64,000 bases of DNA from Paraburkholderia sp. DHOC27. GTDB taxonomy: Bacteria; Pseudomonadota; Gammaproteobacteria; Burkholderiales; Burkholderiaceae. The stretch lies in assembly GCF_003429005.1 (NCBI RefSeq), contig NZ_QVQV01000001.1, positions 1,171,864-1,235,863 on the forward strand, in the 5' to 3' direction. The translations under genes were made by a program, and so were the position numbers. Positions 1 to 9,027 of the stretch are shown here, piece after piece. The first letter of the stretch is position 1, and each line of letters begins with the position of its first letter. Under the pieces are notes generated by a model. It was not told the DNA's origin, made no database searches, and was given only the letters and a program-made list of their open reading frames with translations.

Positions 1-2
1 GG

Positions 3-665
3 CTGCGATCTGGCGTGGCCGGCAATCTGGTGGTGTGCGCAGTGCCCGCGTTGGCACAGGCATTATTGCCGGCCACGCTCGGCACCTTTAGACAGACTCA
101 CCCTACCATCCAGGTGGAGATCAAGGTCGAGAACTCCTGGCGCATCATGGAACTGGCCGAGTCGCAGCAGATCGATCTGGGCATCTGCTATCCGTTCCGC
201 GAGATGCGGCAGGTGGACGACACGCGGCTGCTCAGTTCGAGAATTGTCTGCGCCGTCAGGCAGGATGACGTGTTTGCTGGCAAAGACAACGTGAGCCTGG
301 GGGACTTGCGCGGCAGACCGGTGGTGATCGTCGATTCGATGAACACGAGCACGACCGTGAAAGAAATCCTGAACACGCACGGCGTGGACCGCAATGTCGT
401 CTGCACGGTCTCCACATCCATGCTTGCCTGCGAGATCGTGCTGAATACGGGGGCTATCGCGCTGATAGATAGTTTGACGGCGTCGGCCTACCGGTCGCGC
501 GGCATTGAATCGTTTCAGTTGCTGCAGTTGCCGGTGAGGCCGGTTTCACTGCTTCGGCCTAAGCTGCGCACCATCAGTCAGTTTTCGGAAGCCTTTGTGA
601 GCGCGCTATCCCAGCACGCGGCCCGCTTCGACGAGTCAGCCGTCAAGGTCTTGGGAGACGCATGA
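3..665 (+). CDS. LysR-family transcriptional regulator, C-terminal part (5' truncated by window)
   Basis: The frame is open from base 3, so the gene begins upstream of the window; the GTG at base 15 is internal (the residues before it read LRSG, typical of the start of a LysR effector domain). What remains is about 220 residues of the type 2 periplasmic-binding-like co-inducer domain: an opening strand GNLVVCAVPALA, a DLGICYPF strand in the hinge region and a second lobe with a hydrophobic strand around VVIVDS. The DNA-binding winged helix is missing from the window, so neither the target nor the effector can be inferred. It is followed by a convergent small gene, so it probably ends its own transcription unit. 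The family call is solid; specificity is unknown. Confidence 0.85.
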   Translation: MRSGVAGNLVVCAVPALAQALLPATLGTFRQTHPTIQVEIKVENSWRIMELAESQQIDLGICYPFREMRQVDDTRLLSSRIVCAVRQDDVFAGKDNVSLGDLRGRPVVIVDSMNTSTTVKEILNTHGVDRNVVCTVSTSMLACEIVLNTGAIALIDSLTASAYRSRGIESFQLLQLPVRPVSLLRPKLRTISQFSEAFVSALSQHAARFDESAVKVLGDA

Positions 666-698
666 CGGCCTGTCCGGCGCGCTTGCCGCATAGTGTGT

Positions 699-866
699 TC
701 AAACCGGCACGGTGGCCAGTTGCAAACCGGGCAGCATGCCGACAGTGGCTAGCTGCGTGCGTGCTTTTTCCCAGTATTCCTGGGCGCGTCCTTCCGGGCT
801 TCCATCTATTTCCCAAAGGTAAAACGCAAGTGCATGGATCTGTTCCTCGGAAACGGGCACGTTCAT
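699..866 (-). CDS. small DUF2934 family protein (55 aa)
   Basis: A 55-residue reading frame with ATG at 866 and GGAG eight bases upstream. The segment IHALAFYLWEIDGSPEGRA followed by EYWEKARTQL is the DUF2934 signature (helix, W-E-x-x-G-x-P-x-G-R, then a second helix with a W). Proteins of this family are small, soluble and common in Burkholderiales and rhizobia; no function is established that I know of. The gene is convergent with the LysR fragment and separate from the kinase, which ends at 1087. It is easily missed because of its length. Confidence 0.8.
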   Translation of the reverse strand: MNVPVSEEQIHALAFYLWEIDGSPEGRAQEYWEKARTQLATVGMLPGLQLATVPV

Positions 867-1086
867 TTTCAATCTCCAATCAGAAAATCAGGCATGTCGA
901 TCTGCAGGGGACGTTGTCATTCGGATAACGCACGCGCTGCTAACACCTCGTAATTTAGGCGCGATCGTCCGTTTTTCTATCGTTGGATCGTGAAATAACA
1001 ATTCATCTAGTCGCCACAATGCGTGGCGCAGGCGTGGACGACGCAGTTCAGCCCTTATTTTGCGTGCTTTTCGTGGACCAGGCGCG

Positions 1087-4000
1087 TCATCGGGGCGCGG
1101 TCAAATCCGCGTTTGGCATGGAGCGCAGATCGTCGTCATGGGCGTGCACGGGCAAGGTGCAGCAGAAGGCCGCGCCGCAAAAGTCACGGGACACACTCGG
1201 CTCGTTCGAGGTATTCGTGCAGATCCACAGGCGGCCGCGATGCGCATCCACGATGGAACGACAGATGGCGAGCCCCATGCCCATACCGCTCGCCTTGGTC
1301 GTATAAAACGCATCGAAAGCGGATTCGACCTGAGCGGGGTCGATGCCCGGCCCGGTGTCCTGCACGACCACGTGGACGGTGTTTGCCTCATCCGCGCGGG
1401 AGGCGATGCGCAAGACGCGCGCGCGGTCCTGTACCGTGGACATCGCCTCGATCGCATTCACGGAGAGATTCAGAATGAGCTGCTGCAGTTGCACGCGGTC
1501 GCCATACACGGTTGGCAGACGGTCAGCGAGATCGAGCGACACCTGGACCGACTGCCGGATCGTTTCCGCCCGGATGAACTGCACCACACCGCGAATCACT
1601 TCGTTGATGTCCAGTTGCGCCTTCGCGGGCGTGATCTTGTTGACGAGCGCGCTCGTTCTGTCGATGACGTCGCTCGCGCGGCGGCCGTCCCTGACGATGC
1701 GCTCGATCGTCTGCCGCAGCTTGGGCAGGTCGGGTACTTCGTGATCGAGCCACCTCAATGCAACGTACGCGTTGTTGAGGATGCCCGTCATCGGCTGCTT
1801 GACTTCATGGGCGATCGAAGCGGTGAGCTGGCCCATCGTCGCGACCCGGTTGGCGTGCTCCAGTCCCATGCGCATGGTACGGAGCGCTTCCTCGCCGCGT
1901 CGGCGTTCGGTGAGGTCGAGTACGAAGGAAATGCCTTCTTCGGAAGTGTCGTTGGTGCCGGCGGAAGCGACCAGCACCGGCACGCGGCTGCCGTCCTTGC
2001 GAATATATTCTTTCTCGTAGGGGCCAATTTGTCCGGTTGCCCGCAGATCCCACAGCCACAGGTTGTTCATGCGCTCGCGATACTCGAGCGAGGTCAGCGA
2101 TTTCCAGCTTAGCGCGCCCGCATGCAGGTCTTCGCGGCTATAGCCTACGATTTGCAGAAAGGCATCGTTGGCCTCGACAATCGACCCTTCGATTTTCCAG
2201 AACGTAATACCGACGAGATTCGCGTCGACCAGTTTGCGGATTTTCGCCTCACGTTCCGCGAGATCCAGATAGAGCCGCGCGTTATCCAGCGCGACGGCCG
2301 CCTGCGAAGCGACGAAACGCAACACCGATATGCGTGCCGGCGTGAACACGTCCGGTACGAGATTGTTTTCCAGGTAGAGCACGCCCGTGAGCTTGCCTTG
2401 ATTGATCATGGGCAGGCACAGCATCGAGCGACTTGCTTTCTGCTGCACATAGGGGTCGTCCGCCAGCGCGGGTTCGTTCATCGCGTCGCGTACGATCAGG
2501 GTTTCCTGCGACCGTGCCACTGTATGCACCACCGTCAACGGCAATTCCGCCGCTGTCACAGGACGGTCGCTGCGGCGCACGCAGAGTGTGCCGTTGTCGA
2601 GGGCCACCTCGGCGGCAATGCGTTGCTCCCGTCCCTGCGTGAGGATCAGCACGCCGCGCCCCGCGCCCGCATGCTCCATCGCCGTACGCAACAGCACGTC
2701 GATCAGCCGGTCGGGCATCATTTCGCGCGACACGTCCTGCGAAACCTTCAGGACCGTCGCCAGATCGAGATGCTCGACCGGCGTCTGGATCGTGCCGGTC
2801 AGTCTGGAGAGATGCGACTCGTCGAGCAATTGCGCGTTGACTTCGCCCAACTGGCGCGCCTTGCCCGCCGCACCCCAACGCAGATAACACTGCCGCGCGC
2901 TGCGCAGGTGGGCGTTCGCCATGGAAGGCAGATTGCACGTCGTGCAGAACGCCGACGCACGTTCATGCGCCAGCGCTTCGATGTAAATGACGCCGTCGAT
3001 CCGTGCGAGCGAAATCGCTTCCTCGTAGCGGTGCAGCGCGTCGAGTTCGTGTCCCTGTATGCGCGCGATTTCAGCCGCGGCGAGCATCGCGCGGCTTACG
3101 AACGTCTTCGGCGCGTGAGCGGCCCAGTTCTCGAGTTGCGCATGATGGGCGATCAGGCGCTCGAGGCAAGCGGCGTGCCGTCCCCTCGCGAGCGAATCGG
3201 CACGCATGGCCCACGCCAGCGCGCCATAGAAGTGATATTCGGCGTGTTCGATCTGCGTTTGCGTGGTCCACAGGACCGGCCGGATTCTCGCGATGGCACG
3301 AATCGCGGCGGGCGTATCGCCCGCGAAGACGCTCGCCTGCAGGCGGCGAATCCAGTAATAGCATGCGGGTAGCGCAAGTTGCGCTTGCCCCTTCACGCGC
3401 TGTTCGAAGACGCTCTCGCTGAATTCCGCGTCGTCGAAGCTGTGCATGTCGCGGGTCGAACCGCGCAGCACGCGGATCAATGCCCGCTGCGCGTGAATCA
3501 CGTCGACCACGAGACCGAAGCGCGCCTTGCGGGCAAATTCGAGGTTGCGCTCGGCCTCCTGCTCGACCTCTTCGAGCGCGTCGCCCGAGGCGATACGGTT
3601 CGCAATCACGTCGGCGCAAGAGTAGGTCGCATACGACAGGTCGCCCGTCGTGACGGCGACGTCGAATGATCGCCGCAGGAAATCGATGGATACGTCGAGC
3701 GGACGCGACCAGTTCGCGACATGCACGGCGAACACCAGATACACGCGAGCGCGAAACCGATCGAGCCCGCGTTGCTCGACGAGATTCAGCCCTAACGTGC
3801 CGAAGCGGATGCCCACGTGGTAGTCGTTGAAGTACGAGCCGAGAATACTGCCCAACCATGCATAGGCGAGCGACGAACCGTGACTGTTGCCGTGTTCGAA
3901 ACTGAGAGTCGCCATGCGGCCGACGATCAGCCGGAACAGGTTCAGATTCGTGAATAACGCGGGCGAGGTGAGCACCGTCAGCACGTCCATCGTCGCGCTG

Positions 4001-6642
4001 CGTTCGGCGCTTTGCATCAGCGGCAAATCGAGCAGGCTTTCAATAGGCGCCCGGGCGATCTGTTGCCACACCACGTCGTACGCTTTGGCGACGTCGTCGG
4101 CGCTCGGTCGAGCCGGCCAGTTGCCCTCGATCCGTTGCAGATATTCGAGGCCGGCGCGGACTGCGTCGTCGCTCTGATCGAGGGTGGTATAGAGATTGAT
4201 GCGCACGCAGGCCACCGCAGCGGCGTCGACGAGGTTGCGCGCGCGCTGCGCGAGGTTCGCGAGGCGTGCCTCGGCCTGCGCCATGTCGCCCTTAAGGTAC
4301 AGGCTTTCGGCGCCATTGAGTTCGAGATCGAAGACCAGTTGATAGCAGGTGTCCCATGCGGTGTCGGACAGCAGCTCGCGGCCGGTGGCGTAATAACGCG
4401 CGGCTGCGTCGTAAGCCGCCGATGCCTTGGCACGATTGCCCGCAATCAGTTCAAGCGCGGCAACGTGTTCCCGCTCGGACTGGTCGGTAATCAATGACGC
4501 GCCGCGGCCAAACTGGTTGACGATCTCGAAGATGTTTTCGCGCAGCATATCGAGCGAAGCGCGGGCCGACAGTGCCCGGCCTATCGTCAGATGGGTGGAC
4601 GCGCGGGCTTCTTCGGGAATGAGCGCGTAAGCCGCTTCACGGATGCGGTCGTGCAGAAACGTATAGGCGCCGTTGGCTTGCAGCAGCATGCCCGATTGCA
4701 CCGCAACCGAAAGCGCGGCATGGCAGGCGGCTTCGGGCTGCGCCTGCGCAAGCGCGAGACTGGCAGCGGACACCGCGCCACCGAGGCAGGCCAGTTCGCC
4801 CAGCACGCTTTGTGTCGCGGCCGGCAATCTGCCGAGCTTGGTCGCCATCAGATCCGCGACGTTGTCGGTGAAGCCCTGATTGCGGATGCTCGCCAGGTCC
4901 CAGCGCCAGCTCGACGCGTTCGCGTCGAACGTCAGCAGGCCCTGTTCGGCCAGGGCGATCAGAAACTGGATCGAAAAGAAGGGATTGCCGGCGGTTTTTT
5001 CAAACACCAGCGCGGCCAGCGGCGCCACCGTGCTCGGCCGCAGGTGCAGGGTATCGGAAATGAGCCGCGCCACATCGGGCTCACGCAGTGGCGCGAGTTC
5101 GATCTCCCTCACGCGCTGACTCACACTGCGCAAACGCGCGAGCCGCTTCGTCAACGGGTGACCGTGGCCCACCTCGTTGTCACGATACGCGCCCACGATC
5201 AGCAGGTAACGCACGTCGGGGTGCGTGATGAGATGCTCGATCAGATCCAGTGTGGCGGCGTCGAGCCATTGCAAGTCATCGAGAAAGAGAGTGAGCGGAT
5301 GTTCGCGGCGCGCAAACACACTGACGAAATGCCGTAACACCATCTGAAAGCGCGTCTGCTGATCTTGCGCGGGAATCTCGGGTGGCGGCGGTTGTTCGCC
5401 GATGACGGCGGTGAGATTGGGGACGAGCGCCGTCATCAACTGGCCATGCTGGCCGACCGCATCCTGAAGCGCGTCGCGCCAGCCCTGCATCTCCTCGTCG
5501 CTTTTGCCGAGCAGTTGCGATATCAGGCTCTGAAACGCCTGGGCGACGGTGGCATAGGGAATGTTGCGTTTGAATTCGTCGAATTTGCCCGACGCAAAGA
5601 GCCCACGCAGCGGCACGAGCACCTTGTGCAGTTCATTCACGACCGACGATTTGCCGATGCCGGAATAGCCCGACACCAGGATCAGCTCTGGCATTCCTTC
5701 GGATACCATACTATCGAACGCGGCGAGAAGGGCGCGTATATCGGTCTCTCTGCCGTAGAGCTTCTCGGGAATCAGCAACTTGTCGGGGATGTCGCGCGCG
5801 CCGGGCGGGAAGGGATCGATATCGAAGGGCGCGTCGGGCCCGATCAGACAGCGGCGTAGATCATGTTCGAGACCGGCCGCGGTCTGATAGCGCTCCTCGG
5901 CCGTTTTGGCGAGCAGCTTGAGGACGATGCGCGAAATCTGCAACGGCACGTCTACGTGCCGCTCGGGCAGCGTGGGGCTGCGTGCGATGTGGCAATGTAC
6001 CCATTCCATCGGCTCGGCTGCGGAAAACGGCAGCACACCCGTGAGCATCTGGTAAAAGACCACGCCGAGCGAATAGAGATCGCTGCGTGCGTCGATCGAG
6101 CGGTTCATGTGACCCGTCTGCTCGGGCGCCATATACGCCAGGGTGCCGTCTATCGTTTCCGGCGGCGCGATGGGCTGACGTTCGCGCGGGTTGGAGGTGG
6201 CGAGGCCAAAGCCGCGCAAACGGACCGTACCGGCGATGGCGTTGACGAGAATATGCGCTGGTTTGAGGTCCTTGTGAACCAGGCCACACTGATGAAGCTT
6301 GCCGAGCGTGGCGGCAATCTCGATGGCCAGTTGCAGGAAATGATCGAGTTTGAAGGGTGTGCCGAGTTGCCGTTCGAGCGGCTCACCGCCGGAATCCTCG
6401 AAGAGGAGCGTGGTGCGGTCGTCCTGCCATGTGAGTTCGAGCGGCAGGACAGCCCATGCGCGATCGAGCCTGTCGCGCAGGGAGAATTCGTGTGACATCC
6501 GTTTGAGACTGGCGGCCGTTGGCGTGTCGCCGTTGGGACGCATGGCGAGCACTGACGTTTTGCTGCCGTCAGCGAGCACGCGCCACGCGCGAAAAAAGAC
6601 GTGGTCGCTATCCTGCGTCAGGACTTCGAGGTTGCTGTCCAT
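1087..6642 (-). CDS. trifunctional Ser/Thr kinase - AAA-type ATPase - GAF/PAS - sensor histidine kinase (1851 aa)
   Basis: A giant signalling protein. The order is: Hanks-type kinase domain (about residues 15-270, catalytic loop HKDLKPAHIL near 125, APE motif in YMAPEQTG), STAND/AAA ATPase (Walker A GYSGIGKS near 320, Walker B LTLFLDDLQWLD), a long helical, TPR-like middle section, GAF (about 1290-1450), PAS (about 1470-1600) and a histidine kinase core (H-box SIAHEVKQP near 1610, N-box LNLSVNAIEAM, G-boxes DTGPGID and GMGMGLAICRS). No receiver domain follows. The usual DFG magnesium motif of the Ser/Thr kinase reads GFG, so kinase activity may be weak or lost; I recall similar sequences in relatives, so it may be a family trait. 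ATG at 6642 is preferred over an in-frame TTG at 6660. No transmembrane segment is evident, so it is probably cytoplasmic. No response regulator is adjacent. Confidence 0.93.
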   Translation of the reverse strand: MDSNLEVLTQDSDHVFFRAWRVLADGSKTSVLAMRPNGDTPTAASLKRMSHEFSLRDRLDRAWAVLPLELTWQDDRTTLLFEDSGGEPLERQLGTPFKLDHFLQLAIEIAATLGKLHQCGLVHKDLKPAHILVNAIAGTVRLRGFGLATSNPRERQPIAPPETIDGTLAYMAPEQTGHMNRSIDARSDLYSLGVVFYQMLTGVLPFSAAEPMEWVHCHIARSPTLPERHVDVPLQISRIVLKLLAKTAEERYQTAAGLEHDLRRCLIGPDAPFDIDPFPPGARDIPDKLLIPEKLYGRETDIRALLAAFDSMVSEGMPELILVSGYSGIGKSSVVNELHKVLVPLRGLFASGKFDEFKRNIPYATVAQAFQSLISQLLGKSDEEMQGWRDALQDAVGQHGQLMTALVPNLTAVIGEQPPPPEIPAQDQQTRFQMVLRHFVSVFARREHPLTLFLDDLQWLDAATLDLIEHLITHPDVRYLLIVGAYRDNEVGHGHPLTKRLARLRSVSQRVREIELAPLREPDVARLISDTLHLRPSTVAPLAALVFEKTAGNPFFSIQFLIALAEQGLLTFDANASSWRWDLASIRNQGFTDNVADLMATKLGRLPAATQSVLGELACLGGAVSAASLALAQAQPEAACHAALSVAVQSGMLLQANGAYTFLHDRIREAAYALIPEEARASTHLTIGRALSARASLDMLRENIFEIVNQFGRGASLITDQSEREHVAALELIAGNRAKASAAYDAAARYYATGRELLSDTAWDTCYQLVFDLELNGAESLYLKGDMAQAEARLANLAQRARNLVDAAAVACVRINLYTTLDQSDDAVRAGLEYLQRIEGNWPARPSADDVAKAYDVVWQQIARAPIESLLDLPLMQSAERSATMDVLTVLTSPALFTNLNLFRLIVGRMATLSFEHGNSHGSSLAYAWLGSILGSYFNDYHVGIRFGTLGLNLVEQRGLDRFRARVYLVFAVHVANWSRPLDVSIDFLRRSFDVAVTTGDLSYATYSCADVIANRIASGDALEEVEQEAERNLEFARKARFGLVVDVIHAQRALIRVLRGSTRDMHSFDDAEFSESVFEQRVKGQAQLALPACYYWIRRLQASVFAGDTPAAIRAIARIRPVLWTTQTQIEHAEYHFYGALAWAMRADSLARGRHAACLERLIAHHAQLENWAAHAPKTFVSRAMLAAAEIARIQGHELDALHRYEEAISLARIDGVIYIEALAHERASAFCTTCNLPSMANAHLRSARQCYLRWGAAGKARQLGEVNAQLLDESHLSRLTGTIQTPVEHLDLATVLKVSQDVSREMMPDRLIDVLLRTAMEHAGAGRGVLILTQGREQRIAAEVALDNGTLCVRRSDRPVTAAELPLTVVHTVARSQETLIVRDAMNEPALADDPYVQQKASRSMLCLPMINQGKLTGVLYLENNLVPDVFTPARISVLRFVASQAAVALDNARLYLDLAEREAKIRKLVDANLVGITFWKIEGSIVEANDAFLQIVGYSREDLHAGALSWKSLTSLEYRERMNNLWLWDLRATGQIGPYEKEYIRKDGSRVPVLVASAGTNDTSEEGISFVLDLTERRRGEEALRTMRMGLEHANRVATMGQLTASIAHEVKQPMTGILNNAYVALRWLDHEVPDLPKLRQTIERIVRDGRRASDVIDRTSALVNKITPAKAQLDINEVIRGVVQFIRAETIRQSVQVSLDLADRLPTVYGDRVQLQQLILNLSVNAIEAMSTVQDRARVLRIASRADEANTVHVVVQDTGPGIDPAQVESAFDAFYTTKASGMGMGLAICRSIVDAHRGRLWICTNTSNEPSVSRDFCGAAFCCTLPVHAHDDDLRSMPNADLTAPR

Positions 6643-6966
6643 TGCTGCAATCTCGCGCAAACTCGTTGACGGATGCGGTGGCCATCATCGGCCTCGGGCA
6701 CGAAAGCGGCAGCGCGGCATGCAGCAAAGTGTCGTGTACCGAATGGCAGGTTATCACGCAGGCACGCGCTGCGCACTTGGGTTAGCGTCGATTTCCTGCC
6801 GCTGGTGATGGGACAAAAGCGGGCGCGCTGTGCCGGTGTCGGAGGCTTTCTATCATGTGTAGATGCACACGATGAGGGTAAACACGAGACCAGGTTTCGT
6901 GAGCTTCCGAGGGGCTTCGTGCCCCGCGGGCAGCGTGCAGGATCACGCGAAGGTCAGTGTGACGTG
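6643..6966. other. gap between kinase start and tetR end, no gene seen
   Basis: About 320 bases that should hold the kinase promoter on the minus strand. Short open frames here lack ribosome-binding sites and resemble no family, and I found no convincing sigma-70 boxes or long inverted repeat. Confidence 0.5.
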
Positions 6967-7599
6967 TTACGCCGCACGGCTCTTTTTTGGGGCCGCGCTT
7001 GTAGCAGGCGACCCAGGCCAGGCCGACATCGCAATGTCGACGATCGTCTCGAGTTCGGGGTAAGGCACACCGTCATGCGCCTGAATGCCAATGCTCTGCA
7101 CCATTGAAAAGTAGAAGCGGCTCAGGCCGTTCACATCTGTCGAGTCTGGCAGCTCGCCTTCCTTCATGGCGACTTGAAGCCGCTCGCGAATGATGTCGAG
7201 CCAGGCCTCGCGCGCCTGCCGGATCGCCGTGACGACGTCGGCGGGCATGTCTTCATCGGTCGTGGCAAACGTCACCATGCAGCCACCCGGATGCGCTTCG
7301 TCATTGGTCAACTCTTTTGCCGTTGCCAGTAAAAGTGCCCGGATGGCCGCGCGCGCCGGTTCGCCATTCTCGAGGTGCTGCCATAGCAGGGTTCGTGTGA
7401 CCCGCATGTAGAGATCCACCGCCTCGACGTAGAGCGCTTCCTTGCTGCCGAAGGCGGCATAGAGGCTCGGCATGCGAATGTCCAGCGCCTCACCCAGGTC
7501 ACGCAGCGAGGTGGCGTGAAAGCCCTTGCGCCAGAACAGCAGCATGGCCTCAGTCAACGCTTTTTCCCGGTCGAACTCCCTTGGACGTCCTCGCAACAT
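6967..7599 (-). CDS. TetR/AcrR-family repressor
   Basis: A 210-residue TetR regulator. The N-terminal helix-turn-helix is clear: GRPREFDREKAL, then FWRKGFHATSLRDLGEAL with the recognition part MPSLYAAFGSKEALY. The rest is the helical ligand-binding domain, in which the ligand cannot be read from sequence. I place the start at ATG 7599, preceded by GAGG at a good distance, rather than the GTG one codon upstream. It is divergent from the SDR at 7813. The intergenic region carries a perfect inverted repeat over the SDR promoter start point and a weaker one nearer tetR, so the most economical reading is repression of the SDR plus autoregulation. SDRs paired with TetR regulators often clear a reactive ketone or aldehyde. 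Confidence 0.92.
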   Translation of the reverse strand: MLRGRPREFDREKALTEAMLLFWRKGFHATSLRDLGEALDIRMPSLYAAFGSKEALYVEAVDLYMRVTRTLLWQHLENGEPARAAIRALLLATAKELTNDEAHPGGCMVTFATTDEDMPADVVTAIRQAREAWLDIIRERLQVAMKEGELPDSTDVNGLSRFYFSMVQSIGIQAHDGVPYPELETIVDIAMSAWPGSPATSAAPKKSRAA

Positions 7600-7630
7600 C
7601 ACCTACCTCACCTCGCCAAAACCGATATCT

Positions 7631-7644
7631 GTAGTGTACGTTAA
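7631..7644. promoter_or_regulatory. possible second TetR operator (imperfect)
   Basis: GTAGTGTACGTTAA matches 10 of 14 positions of the perfect palindrome at 7684-7697 and lies about 30 bases upstream of the tetR start, where it could mediate autoregulation. The match is modest and could be chance. Confidence 0.4.
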
Positions 7645-7652
7645 AAAAATCC

Positions 7653-7681
7653 TTGACGCCAGAAATCGGGCCGCCTATATT
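7653..7681 (+). promoter_or_regulatory. sigma-70-type promoter of the first SDR gene
   Basis: TTGACG (7653-7658) and TATATT (7676-7681) are separated by exactly 17 bases, five of six matches to each consensus box. The predicted start point falls at about 7688, inside the palindrome at 7684-7697. The leader to the ATG at 7813 is about 125 bases. Confidence 0.75.
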
Positions 7682-7683
7682 CC

Positions 7684-7697
7684 GTAACGTTCGTTAC
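7684..7697. promoter_or_regulatory. TetR operator (perfect palindrome GTAACG-TT-CGTTAC)
   Basis: Six-base arms with a two-base centre, placed three bases downstream of the -10 box and across the expected transcription start. Repressor bound here would block promoter clearance. Position and symmetry fit the divergently encoded TetR protein; binding is inferred. Confidence 0.7.
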
Positions 7698-7812
7698 AGA
7701 AAAAGCGCTGGCAAGGCATATAGCGACTTCTGCGCAGGATCGGTAACGAGGCTCATAGCGGAATATCCAGCAGGTTCCACACACTTGTAAGCTTCTTTTT
7801 AAAGGAAACATG

Positions 7813-8682
7813 ATGTCCAGGACGATCCTCATCACCGGCACCTCGAACGGTTTTGGTAACGACATTGCGCAGACGCTGGCCGCTGCCGGTCACCGCGTAT
7901 TCGCCACCATGCGCGACGTGAACGGCCGTCATCGCGAAGCTGCGCAGGCGCTCAACGCCAAGGGCATCGAAACGCTCGAACTCGATGTCACGGACGATGC
8001 GAGTGTCGACGCCGCCTTCAAGGCGCTCTTCGCAAAGACGGGCGGCAAGCTCGACGTGCTGATCAACAACGCCGGCATCGCAGCAGGCGGTATTCAGGAA
8101 ACCTTCACGCCGGAACAGACCCGCGCGATGTTCGATGTGAACGTGTTCGGCATCCAGCGCGTGACGCGTGCGGCGCTGCCGAGCATGCACCGGGCGAAGA
8201 GCGGGCTCATCATCAACATCGGCTCGATTCTCGGCCGCGTAACGCTGCCGTTTTTCGCACTGTATGGCGCCACCAAGCACGCGGTGGAAGCGGTGACCGA
8301 GGGCTATCGTTACGAGCTGTCGCAGCAGGGCATTGACGTGGTGCTGGTGCAGCCCGGCCCCTATCCGACGAAGCTGTACACGGCGATCCAGAAGCCGGCC
8401 GATCCGGCCCGCGCGGAGAGCTATGGTGACCTGACGAAGTTGCAGGCGGGGTTCGAGGAATTCCTCGGTGGTCTGTTTGCTTCAGAAGGCGCGCCCGACC
8501 CGCATGATGTTGCGAAGGCAATCGTCGACGTGGTGGCGAAGCCGGCCGGCCAGCGTCCGAATCGCGTGACCGTGGGGCTGGATTTTGGTGCGATTGCGGC
8601 GAATACGGCCATCGAGCCGATTCAGGCGAAGCTGGTGGGTGATATCGGCATGGCACATCTCAACGCGTTGAAAACCGCCTGA
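7813..8682 (+). CDS. SDR-family NAD(P)-dependent oxidoreductase, copy 1
   Basis: A 289-residue classical short-chain dehydrogenase/reductase. The nucleotide-binding motif TGTSNGFG is at residues 8-15, NNAG at 85-88, and the catalytic set is Ser138, Tyr151, Lys155 (YGATK). The C-terminal extension beyond about residue 190 is longer than in minimal 250-residue SDRs and should shape the substrate pocket. Two ATGs are adjacent (7810 and 7813); the second aligns with the start of copy 2 and has AAAGGA at the better distance. The gene is divergent from tetR and carries its promoter and operator. Substrate is unknown. A 13-bp hairpin follows the stop, and a near-identical paralogue lies 345 bases downstream. 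Confidence 0.92.
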   Translation: MSRTILITGTSNGFGNDIAQTLAAAGHRVFATMRDVNGRHREAAQALNAKGIETLELDVTDDASVDAAFKALFAKTGGKLDVLINNAGIAAGGIQETFTPEQTRAMFDVNVFGIQRVTRAALPSMHRAKSGLIINIGSILGRVTLPFFALYGATKHAVEAVTEGYRYELSQQGIDVVLVQPGPYPTKLYTAIQKPADPARAESYGDLTKLQAGFEEFLGGLFASEGAPDPHDVAKAIVDVVAKPAGQRPNRVTVGLDFGAIAANTAIEPIQAKLVGDIGMAHLNALKTA

Positions 8683-9027
8683 CGTTTTGGGTTAAGCGGA
8701 GAGGGTCACGAGGGCATAGATAACGCATGCCCTCGTGACGAGCCACCACTTCACGCTGACTGCGAAGCGATACCTTCGTCCAATTGTGGCGCTCATGCCG
8801 GTGTGATGTACTCGTGATGACGACCTCGCGGGAGGCTGATCCTCGCGCGACGCTCACGATCAGGCGCGTACGCGTCGAAGATCATCGTTTCGGGCTGCAC
8901 CCCGACTTACGTTTCATTGCACAGCGGATTCCGGCGCTGAACCTCACGACAACGACTGCGAGGTCGCTTTCGCGTCGCTTCGTCGCCGTCTTACTTCAAA
9001 CGCATCGGTCATTTCAAAGGAACCAGG
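8683..9027. other. spacer between the two SDR copies
   Basis: About 345 bases without a supported gene. The first 20 or so bases after the stop resemble the 3' flank of copy 2, marking the edge of the duplication. It then holds the hairpin at 8705-8739. I found neither the GTAACG palindrome nor a strong promoter ahead of copy 2, so the two copies are unlikely to share the same control. Confidence 0.55.
8705..8739 (+). terminator. terminator-like hairpin after SDR copy 1
   Basis: A perfect 13-bp stem (left arm 8705-8717, right arm 8727-8739) with a nine-base loop. There is no U-tract, so it may be a Rho-assisted terminator or an mRNA 3'-end stabiliser rather than a classical intrinsic terminator. 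Confidence 0.55.

Noticed and set aside
2122..3372. 416-residue and other long plus-strand frames over 1.0-6.6 kb
   Set aside because: All lie antisense to the hybrid kinase, whose domains are unmistakable, and they have Arg/His/Ala-rich, domain-free translations.
6863..7063. 66-residue plus-strand frame near the tetR end
   Set aside because: Overlaps the tetR 3' end, lacks a ribosome-binding site and has no recognisable family.
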